From: Myxococcota bacterium
Lineage (GTDB): Bacteria > Myxococcota > B64-G9
NCBI GenBank assembly: GCA_022710975.1
Contig: JAKLGA010000001.1
Coordinates: 558,001-622,000, forward strand
Length of the DNA stretch: 64,000 nucleotides
Direction: 5' to 3'
Part shown: piece by piece, positions 33,392 to 41,300 of the stretch
Position numbering within the stretch: position 1 is the first letter of the stretch
Layout of the letters: every line of letters starts with the position of its first letter
Made by a program: the position numbers and the translations under genes
The notes under the pieces: generated by a model
Database searches by the model: none
What the model saw: the letters and a program-made list of their open reading frames with translations, nothing else
What the model was told of the DNA's origin: nothing

Positions 33392-34731
33392 AGGTCGGGC
33401 TCATCAACCCGCCGCGCTCGCCGCACAACGCCATCCTGGAGCACGCCTCCGAGGCCGCCCGGCCCTTCATCCACCGCAAGCTGGTGGGCCCCCCCCTGGG
33501 GCTGCTGACCGTGGCCGCGGCGGTCGCCCCGCGCCACGCGCTGACGCTGCTCGAGTTGAAGGGGGAGCTCGATCTCGATCCCGGCGCACCGCCCCCCGAC
33601 GAGCTGGTGCGGGCCTGGGTCGCGCGCGAGCAGCCGCGCGTGGTGGGGGTCACCGCCATCACCTCCGAGGCCCGCGGGGCGCTGGCGGCCCTGGCGGCGG
33701 TCAAGGCCGTGGACCCCCGCGCGCTGACCGTGGTGGGCGGGCTGCACGCCAGCCTGTGCCCCCTGGACTTCGAGCAACCGTGGGTGGACGTGGTCGTGCC
33801 GGGCCACGGGGCCCAGGCCTTCCGCGCCGTGGTGGAGGCCTTCGAGCGGGGCCGGGCGCCGGGCGAGGTGCCGGGTATCTGGGCGCGGTCGGGCGAGCGG
33901 CTGCGCTTCACCGGCCCGGCGGCGCGCGAACCCGAGCCGGCCGGTCGGGACTTCCTGCCACTCGACCGCCGCCTGCTCGAGCGCTGGCGCTCGACCTACC
34001 TGGTGCGGCCCCAGGACGGCCCGATCACCTACCTGTTCACCTCCCTGGGCTGCCCGGGCCGCTGCACCTTCTGCTCCATCTGGCCCCAGCACGAGGGGCG
34101 CTACCTCCAGCGCTCGGTCGACAGCGTGCTGGCGGAGCTGCGCGAGCTCCAGGACTACCCGGTGGTGCGCTTCGCGGACGCCAGCAGCCTGGTGGACCCG
34201 GCCTTCCTGGAGGCGCTGTTCGAGCGCCTGGCGGCGGAGGGGCTGCAGAAGCTCTTCGTGATGGACATGCGCGTCGACTCGGCGGTGGAGAACCCGCGGC
34301 TCATCGAGCGCCTGGCGCGGGGCGGGCTCAGGGTGGTCATCTGCGGCTTCGAGTCCTTCCGCGACGCGGAGCTCCAGGCCTACGGCAAGGCCGCCCGCAG
34401 CGCCCAGATCGCCGAGGCCATCCGCATCTTCCACGAGAACGGGATCATGCTGCGGGGCAACTACGTGGTGCCGCCCGACTACGGGCCCGAGGACTTCGCC
34501 GCGCTCGCGGACTGGGCCGCCTCCCACCGGGTGGCCTACGCCGGCTACACCGTGCTGACACCGATGCCCGGCACGCCGCTCCACGCGGCCGAGCGGGACC
34601 GCATCGTGGACCACGACCTGGAGAGGTACAACTTCTTCAACTGCGTGCTGCCCACGCGCCTGGAGCTGCCGGAGTTCTACCGGCGCGTCGCCGACCTGTG
34701 GCTGATCAAGCAGGGCCGGGACGTGATCTGA
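33388..34731 (+). CDS. B12-binding-domain radical SAM enzyme of the acyl-chain operon
   Basis: 447 residues. The N-terminal cobalamin-binding-type Rossmann domain starts VGLINPPRSPHNAILEHASE and contains LTVVGGLHASLCP. The radical SAM core has the [4Fe-4S] motif CPGRCTFC (Cys222, 226, 229), then HEGRYLQRS and ENGIMLRGNYVV. Such enzymes methylate unactivated carbons or catalyse rearrangements and cyclisations. As the last gene of a coupled ACP-KS-KASIII-AT-HAD-crotonase operon (GTG 33388 overlaps the previous stop) it probably acts on the acyl chain. The product is unknown. Confidence 0.85.
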   Translation: MKVGLINPPRSPHNAILEHASEAARPFIHRKLVGPPLGLLTVAAAVAPRHALTLLELKGELDLDPGAPPPDELVRAWVAREQPRVVGVTAITSEARGALAALAAVKAVDPRALTVVGGLHASLCPLDFEQPWVDVVVPGHGAQAFRAVVEAFERGRAPGEVPGIWARSGERLRFTGPAAREPEPAGRDFLPLDRRLLERWRSTYLVRPQDGPITYLFTSLGCPGRCTFCSIWPQHEGRYLQRSVDSVLAELRELQDYPVVRFADASSLVDPAFLEALFERLAAEGLQKLFVMDMRVDSAVENPRLIERLARGGLRVVICGFESFRDAELQAYGKAARSAQIAEAIRIFHENGIMLRGNYVVPPDYGPEDFAALADWAASHRVAYAGYTVLTPMPGTPLHAAERDRIVDHDLERYNFFNCVLPTRLELPEFYRRVADLWLIKQGRDVI

Positions 34732-34755
34732 GCGCGGGGAGGAGGAGCCCGAGCC

Positions 34756-35868
34756 GTGCGCCTGCTGCCCTCCACGCTCCTGTGCCTCACCTGCGCCTGG
34801 GCCCTGGCCGCGGGCTGCGGCCCGGGCTCCATCGAGGGCGATCCGCCGGACGGTGGCCCCGCGGACGGCCTGGACGACGGGGGCGTCGACCCGGACCTCG
34901 ACGACTCCGGCCCGCAGCCGGGCCAGGATCGCGACGGGGACGGGCTCGACGACGCCTGGGAGGCCGCGGCCGGCGAGCCGGGCCTGCTCGACTGGCGCGC
35001 GGCGGACAGCGACGGGGACGGGCTCGGCGACGGCGACGAGGATCCCGACCAGGACGGGCTGACCAACCTGGAGGAGCAGGCCGCGGCGGAGCTGCCCTGG
35101 CTGCTGGCGGGTCCCGCCCCGCACCCGCTGCGCCGCGATCTGCTCGTCGAGCTGGACGCCATGCAGGGCCGCGAGCCGTCGTCGGCGGCCCTGGCCGGCG
35201 TGGAGGCGGCCTACGCCGCCGCGCCCGTGGACAACCCGGACGGCAGCCAGGGCGTGGCGGTGCACTTCCTGGGGGACGAGCTCGCGCTGCCGGCGGTGGA
35301 GTTCGACGGCTCGTTCGCCGAGCGCCAGGCCTACCTGCGCGCCCACCCGCCCGGCCTGGCGAACCCGGGCGGCGCGCTGCCGCTCGACGAGCTGGTGCAC
35401 GTGGTGTTCGCCGCGCGCCGGCTGGACATCCCCGATCGCGGGGGTGAGGTCCTGACCAGCGACGACGGCGACGCGGAGAAGACGGGCGTGTTCGTCTACG
35501 TCGACGTGATCGAGGCCACCTTCCCCGCCTGCGAGCGGCCGGTGCCGCCGGAGCTGCCCGCCATCACCGCCGAGGAGATGGTGGTGGGCACGCTGGTGCA
35601 CGAGCTGGGGCACTGCCTGCAGCTGGGGCACGACACCGACATCGGCGGCGGGGTGAACGCCTTCAACGTCATGGCCGTGCCTTCGAGCTGCCTCGAGGCG
35701 CAGATGCGTGCCCACGGCGCGGGCAACGCCGATCCGCTGCTGGGCGCCACCGAGGCCGCGTTCGCGCCGCGCTTCTCGCTGGACGCGGCGGCCCTGATGG
35801 TGCTCGAGCGCAAGCTGTCGGTCGAGGCCTCCGCGCTCGAGGACGACGACGACGGCTACGAGATGTAG
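34756..35868 (+). CDS. Metzincin-like zinc metalloprotease lipoprotein
   Basis: 370 residues. A lipoprotein signal (LLCLTCAWALAAGC) is followed by an Asp/Gly/Pro-rich linker and a calcium-binding-like repeat (DRDGDGLDDAWEAAAGEPG, DSDGDGLGDGDEDPDQDG). The C-terminal catalytic domain has HELGHCLQLGH, the HExxHxxxxxH zinc site, and a Met-turn-like NVMAV about 17 residues later. This fits a secreted peptidase of the metzincin clan; the exact family is uncertain. GTG 34756 has GGGGAGGAGGAG upstream. It starts 24 bp after the radical SAM gene but looks functionally unrelated, and it converges with a second metallopeptidase gene. Confidence 0.78.
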   Translation: MRLLPSTLLCLTCAWALAAGCGPGSIEGDPPDGGPADGLDDGGVDPDLDDSGPQPGQDRDGDGLDDAWEAAAGEPGLLDWRAADSDGDGLGDGDEDPDQDGLTNLEEQAAAELPWLLAGPAPHPLRRDLLVELDAMQGREPSSAALAGVEAAYAAAPVDNPDGSQGVAVHFLGDELALPAVEFDGSFAERQAYLRAHPPGLANPGGALPLDELVHVVFAARRLDIPDRGGEVLTSDDGDAEKTGVFVYVDVIEATFPACERPVPPELPAITAEEMVVGTLVHELGHCLQLGHDTDIGGGVNAFNVMAVPSSCLEAQMRAHGAGNADPLLGATEAAFAPRFSLDAAALMVLERKLSVEASALEDDDDGYEM

Positions 35869-35871
35869 GGC

Positions 35872-36711
35872 TCAGGCCAGCCCGAGCCGGTCCAGGTCGT
35901 CCTCGTCCAGCCCCAGCTCGTGGCCCACCTCGTGGAACACGGTGACGCGGATCTGCTCCTCGAGCTCGGCGCGATCCCGGCAGGCGCGCTCCAGGTTGCG
36001 CTGGTACAGCTCGATGAACGCGGGCAGCTGGGGCGGGCTGCCGAGCTCGGACTGCTGCGGCAGCGCGCTCCCGCGGAACAGCCCCAGGAGCTGGGGGCTG
36101 TGGGGCGGGTCCACGGCCCGCAGATCCTCCAGCGCGGGGAAGGGCAGCACCCGGGGCACCAGGTTGTTCAGCGCCGCCGCCTGGCGCGCGTCCAGCTCGG
36201 CCACCCCGAGCAGCTCGGCCAGCTCGTCGATGGCCTCGCCGGCCAGCCGCTCGAACTCCGGCGTGGGGATCCTGACGGGGGGCGGGTAGGCCTCCGGGGC
36301 CAGGCGCCGGGCGCGCACGAAGTGGCGCTCGGCCTCCCCGTCCTGGCCCTGGCGCTCGAGCAGCAGCCCCAGGTGGTGGTGCACCTCGGGCAGCGGCTCG
36401 CGGCCCTCCAGGGCCGCCGCCCGCCGGAGCAGGCGCTCGGCCTCGTCGAGCTCCGCGCGCTCGAACCGCGCGATGCCCCAGCCGGCCAGGATGGTGGCGG
36501 TGTCCGGCAGGAGCTGGTCGGCCCGCCGGTAGCGCTCGGCCGCGCGGGCGTAGTCCCCCAGCTCGAGCAGCGCCTCGGCCTCCAGGAAGACCGCGTCCGC
36601 ATCGTCCGGCGCGCGCTTCTGCGCCTTGCGGGCCGCCTCCAGGGCGGCCTCGGGCTGGCCGTCGTCCAGGGCCGCCTCGGCCGCCTGCAGCAGCTCCTCG
36701 ATGTCCGCCAT
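35872..36711 (-). CDS. TPR-repeat protein fused to a zincin-like metallopeptidase domain
   Basis: 279 residues. Residues 1-135 form about four TPR repeats (LLQAAEAALDDGQPEAALEA and onward). The C-terminal part (about 165-279) is the small zincin-like metallopeptidase family, once called DUF1025, recognised by VTVFHEVGHELGLDEDDL with the HExxH site near the C-terminus. Known family members are about 120-residue stand-alone proteins, so the TPR fusion is unusual. It is cytoplasmic (no signal). ATG 36711 is used because the TPR starts right after it. The gene ends 3 bp from the convergent metalloprotease gene. Confidence 0.78.
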   Translation of the reverse strand: MADIEELLQAAEAALDDGQPEAALEAARKAQKRAPDDADAVFLEAEALLELGDYARAAERYRRADQLLPDTATILAGWGIARFERAELDEAERLLRRAAALEGREPLPEVHHHLGLLLERQGQDGEAERHFVRARRLAPEAYPPPVRIPTPEFERLAGEAIDELAELLGVAELDARQAAALNNLVPRVLPFPALEDLRAVDPPHSPQLLGLFRGSALPQQSELGSPPQLPAFIELYQRNLERACRDRAELEEQIRVTVFHEVGHELGLDEDDLDRLGLA

Positions 36712-36764
36712 GCCGCCCCTCCGGGGTTCCACGCGGCCCGAGCCTGCCACGTCTCTGCACTTCC

Positions 36765-36955
36765 TGTCGAGCCCGCGACCAGCAGCTTCGCATCCTGGTC
36801 AAACGTGGTCTCCAACCTGTGCGGCCCCTGCACGCGGTGGGATTTCACCAATTCTCGTAATGCTCCAGGTCCACCACGGCGAATCCGGTGCCTCGGGGCT
36901 TGTTCTGCTGGGTGTAGGCTCCTGTGATGTCGAGGACAGTCGGCGAGCGCGGCAA
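36765..36955 (-). pseudogene. Remnants of a second copy of the downstream propeller-like lipoprotein
   Basis: Directly downstream of the intact lipoprotein gene (36957-38339) a frame ends PRGTGFAVVDLEHYENW-stop (stop at 36845-36847), resembling the end of the intact protein (CSGKGVVVLDLDRYR-stop). Further on (about 36772-36831) LETTFDQDAKLLVAGSTGS resembles its N-terminal FNPDGSKLLVAST. No complete frame joins them. Probably decayed pieces of tandem copies; short matches, so uncertain. Confidence 0.35.
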
Positions 36956-36956
36956 G

Positions 36957-38339
36957 CTACCTGTATCTGTCGAGGTCAAGAACGACGACACCTTTCCCTG
37001 AACAGGTCATGGGTTCGGCCTGAACGTCGCACTCCTGGTCGTAGCATCGCGCCGCGAGCCAGCGCTCGGTAGGATCGATGCCGATGTCCACGATTCCATC
37101 GTCGCACAGCTTGAAATGATCGAGCAGCGCGATGCGATTAGGATCGTAGACCACGAAATCTCCAACCGCCTCGCCTGTCTCGAAGATCCGCTGGATGCCA
37201 GGCGCGTAGATCTGCCTCGGCAGAAAGACCCTCGGGACGGGTGCTCTACCCAGGATGCGGAACGAGGGGAAGTCGTAGACCACATACTTCCAGGCGCTCC
37301 GGTCGGTCTGGTCGAGCATCCAGACCTGGCGCTTGTCTCGCAGGAGATTGCCAAAGGACAATCCATCCTCGCAGTCATCGGGTCCAGAGCGGATCTCGCC
37401 GCTCGCCGCATCGAGCGCTGCAAGGATGTAGCACCTCCACTGGTCCAAGGGCGCAAGGAAGAGGTAGTAGGTGTCCAGCACTGAATCCATCGATCCGAAG
37501 CCGATGGGGCCGTAGTTCCCGATGTCGTAAGTGCGCTCTATCTCCAGTGCCTCGAGGTCTACGACCACGAGGAAGACATGCATGTCCATAGCCTCGCCTG
37601 TGACGACCTCCACCATGATGTGGTCGTCATCCAGCATGGCGTGGCCGGAGAGGATCTCTCCCGGGAAGCCGCAGATGCCGCAAACCGAGCCTATCAGCTC
37701 TCCGCTCGACAAGCGGTACGTGGTGTAGACGCCAATGGCCCAGTCCACGATCACCAGGCGGTCCCTGGCCCGCTGGATCCAGAGGATTCCATCCTCTCCT
37801 CCGCCAGGGTACTCCCTTGCCACCTGGCCCGTGGTCATGTCGACCGCCGACACGACATCCGGCCTCAGCGTGATGAGGCCCATCCCAGTTTCTTCATCGC
37901 AATGCCAGGCTCCTCGTCCGAAGCCGTAGACGTCGCTGGTGACCGCGATTGCGTTCAACTCCTCTCCCGTGTCGAACTTGCGAACAACGAGGTAGCGGCC
38001 CATCGCGGACAGGTCGTATTCCAGCGATGCGAAGGTTCCAGGATTCCTGCAGACCCATAGGTAGCTTGGTTCTCGGTTTGTCGTTCGATGGGAGGCGCTT
38101 GTCTTCCAGGAATCGACCTCGAAGACCGTCCAGATGATCTCGGTGAATCCTGTCCCTTGAACGTAGCCAACCGTCGATGCGACCAGAAGTTTGGAGCCGT
38201 CTGGATTGAAGACGAAATTGGCCGTCGAGCCTTCGAATTGCAGAGACTCTGCGGGGTAGTCCGAGCAGGCAGACAAGGCTGCGAAGATCGAAGTCGACAG
38301 GACTGTGATCAAGATCGATGCGTTGCGATAGGAGGTCAT
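36957..38339 (-). CDS. Lipoprotein with WD40/propeller-like repeats, unknown function
   Basis: 460 residues. The signal (ILITVLSTSIFAALSAC) ends at a good lipobox Cys. The body has repeated strands of the type FNPDGSKLLVAST, ARDRLVIVDWAIGVYTTYRL and MVEVVTGEAMDMHVFLVVV, consistent with a beta-propeller, but I do not recognise the family. ATG 38339 overlaps the stop of the giant phosphoesterase gene (ATGA), so the two are co-translated and likely act together at the cell surface. Codon use is clearly richer in A/T than neighbouring genes, as is the upstream gene, which suggests lateral transfer of the pair. Confidence 0.65.
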   Translation of the reverse strand: MTSYRNASILITVLSTSIFAALSACSDYPAESLQFEGSTANFVFNPDGSKLLVASTVGYVQGTGFTEIIWTVFEVDSWKTSASHRTTNREPSYLWVCRNPGTFASLEYDLSAMGRYLVVRKFDTGEELNAIAVTSDVYGFGRGAWHCDEETGMGLITLRPDVVSAVDMTTGQVAREYPGGGEDGILWIQRARDRLVIVDWAIGVYTTYRLSSGELIGSVCGICGFPGEILSGHAMLDDDHIMVEVVTGEAMDMHVFLVVVDLEALEIERTYDIGNYGPIGFGSMDSVLDTYYLFLAPLDQWRCYILAALDAASGEIRSGPDDCEDGLSFGNLLRDKRQVWMLDQTDRSAWKYVVYDFPSFRILGRAPVPRVFLPRQIYAPGIQRIFETGEAVGDFVVYDPNRIALLDHFKLCDDGIVDIGIDPTERWLAARCYDQECDVQAEPMTCSGKGVVVLDLDRYR

Positions 38340-41300
38340 GGGGCCTCCCCACTTGGCCAGGGTATGCAGCGCAGCCCCGGACCCCAGGTACCAGGCCAGG
38401 TGACCGGCCCCGGGCGCCCGGACCCGGATTCATACCCGCCCATCACATCCGTGGCCTGTGTGTGAAGTCGCACGCATCTTCCGGCGGCGGCCATGGTCAG
38501 GTCGCCGAAGAGGTCGTGGGAGCAGGGTGATCCCTCTTGGGAGGACTGCTCGGAGCACTCCGAGGTCGGGAACCTTTCGAGCGGCTGGCAGACGCTCTTG
38601 TAGATACCCGCCGACTCCAGTCCCTTGAGCATCAGGCAGTCCCAGAGCGGCCCTCCGATCTGACCATTGTGGAGCTCGTCGTTCAGGTCATTGAAGACCA
38701 TGTACATCATGTTTCCGTCCACGAAGAAGCGGGGCACGCCCACGTGGTAGGGCCAGTCGTCCTCGGTCCAGTGGGCATAGCCGCCCGTTCCGGTGATGAT
38801 GTTCTTGGCCGCTTTCTCTTGGTGGTCAGTATCAAAATCGTAGCCGGGGTAACTGTAGCCTTCGACGATCGAGGCCGTGGACATCACGTGAAAGCGGTGC
38901 TCGTGACCCGTGAGCACGAGATCCACGCCAGCATTCTCGAAGAATCGCGCAAGGCGGTCGCGTGCTCCGTCGTTTCCGTGGTCGCTTGTCCCGCAGGTGT
39001 CCTCCTGTGGACAGTCTGCGCTCCGTCCATCTGGATCACCAGAGAGCGGGACATGGAAGAAGACCACCTTCCAGATCCCGTCATCATCCTTGTACCGCCA
39101 GAGATCTCGCTTCAGCCAGGCGATCTGATCGGTGTCTCGCCTCCTGCCGGGACCTGGCGGCAGATCTGTATCGCTCCAGAGCCTTGCCTCATCCGAGAAT
39201 CCCGGATTTCCGCTCATCCACTCCCACATGAAACAGCTTCGATCGACTGAAGGATCCCTGATGGAATCATCGCTGTAGTAGTAGAAGTCGCAGTTGTTGT
39301 CCGAGGCGTAGCTCAGCGAGACCAGGTGGAGGTTTCCGAAATCGGTTGAGTAGGAAGAGGATGGATACTTGAAATGGAGGTCTCGCCGGGTACCCACAGG
39401 AGGATCATCCGGGAACACCCTCGGATGCTGGATTAGGTTGTTCATGTACTCGCTGGCCGTGTCCTTGGCATAGGTCCAGTTGTGGTTCCCGAGGGTCGCC
39501 TTGAGGTCCATTCCCCCCATGATCCCGTTGAATGGACCCTGCAACCGGTCCACCTTGTTGAATGCTCCGAACAGGTAGGCCTCGAAGTGGTGTCCGTTGT
39601 AGCCGGTCTGGTCAATGTCCCCGGTCGCCAGCCAGAACGATGGCCTCTCCCACCCCCACTCTCCGGTGATGGCGCGCAGGTGCAGCGCCACCGACTTCTC
39701 GTATCGGAAGTGGTACATGTCGTAGCCGGTGATGAGGTCGCCTCGCCAGTAGTAGTCGGAACAGAACGAGGTACAAGTCGACACCGTGGGTCCGAAGTCT
39801 CCGAAGGCGATGAACTCGAACTGATCGGACAGCGCCAGGGGCGCCGTCCGGAAGTAGGTATCGCTGGAGACCTCGTAACGCACCGGTCCGAAGTAGTCCT
39901 GGAGGTCGGCGAGCGGACGGAGGGTCCTGCGGACCACCTTGTAGTGGTACCAGGTCGAGGGACGGAGGTGCTCGATGTCGACCACGTAACCGCGATCCGG
40001 GAAGTTCGAGCGGCCATTCGTGTCGACCGGGTGGGAGAACACGGGGACGCAGCGGGACATCTCCTGACCCGCCTCGCCGAAGCAGAAGTCCATCTGGTCC
40101 TTGAAGATGCTCGTGCCATTCGTGTCGCTTGCGTGGCGACGCCAGGCGAACGTGGCCGAGTGGTCGGTCAGCTTCTGCACGAACGGGTTACGGTACTCGA
40201 AAGTCACATGATCGTGCATCCAGTATGAATCCCAGGGAGGTCTCTCCGACTCGAGCAGCGGATTCTGATAGGCCATCGAACCCGGAACTGCCTGCTCGCC
40301 CAGCAGGCATCGCGGCGGACAGCCGCCGCCTTCCCGCACGCGGAACCTGGCGATGTCCGATAACCTGACGTTGTCCACCAGGGCATCGATCCCTTGGCCA
40401 CCGATGACGAGCGGCGAGACCTCGCTGGCCACATGGCGCGGCCATCCAGGGCTCGAGGCAGGATTGAACGGCATGTGGTTGAGAACCAGGTGGTTCGCGA
40501 TGTCCGCCGAGTTGACCGCGCCGTTGACGTAAATCCTGGCCTGGAAGTGGCCATCGTAGATGACCACCACGTGGTTCCAGAGACCCTGTCCCAGGCGCTG
40601 AGGCAGGTCGTGGGCCGTGGTGGCGACCTCGTGGTACTCGTCCGATTCGGCGTCGTGAACCCAGAGGGTGAGGTCCATCCTGCACTGCGGCAGCCCAGCG
40701 CACTGGCTCGACAGTCGCAGATCGAAGTTCCCTGCCTGGTGAATCAGGCTTGCGTCAGATGCGTTGATGGGCCGGATGTGGAAGTCGAGCGCGAACGCAC
40801 TCGGGTTCTTTCCCACCTCTGCATGGATGGAGCCACCACGGAGCCAGGCGCCGCGGTCCGTGAAGCCCCGGGCGCCCAAGGATACTGACCCGGAAGCCGC
40901 CCCGGGGTGACCTGAGCCGCTCGCGTCGGCCACCGTGTTCGACCCCAGGCGGTCTTCCAAGGGGAAGTAGCAGAGGTTGTGTTCAGCATAATCCGACGTG
41001 AAGCCGGTGAGCGGAACGCCGACCTGGAAAGGCGGATCCAATGGCAGAAGGTCGTCGTAGCGCTGGTTCACCTCGAAGGTGAGCCCCGCGGGCCCGAGCG
41101 GGATGCGGCCAGGCGCCGGTACGAGGCCAGGGCGAAGCGTGAATTCCTCCGAGAGACCGCTCGATGGTAGCGCGAACTGACCGCTGGCGCCGGTCTGGAC
41201 CACGAGCTCGAGGTTCCAGGGGCTGAGACCAGCCTCCTGCAAGGCGCGGCGGTCCATGGGTAGCCGCAGGTGCACGGGCCCGCCGAGCTCCGCGGAGGGA

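Noticed and set aside
27305-34731. HMG-CoA synthase-type beta-branching cassette or ladderane cluster
   Set aside because: The KASIII-like enzyme lacks HMG synthase motifs, both crotonases keep hydratase Glu residues, and desaturase or FabZ genes of ladderane clusters are absent. The gene set is different.
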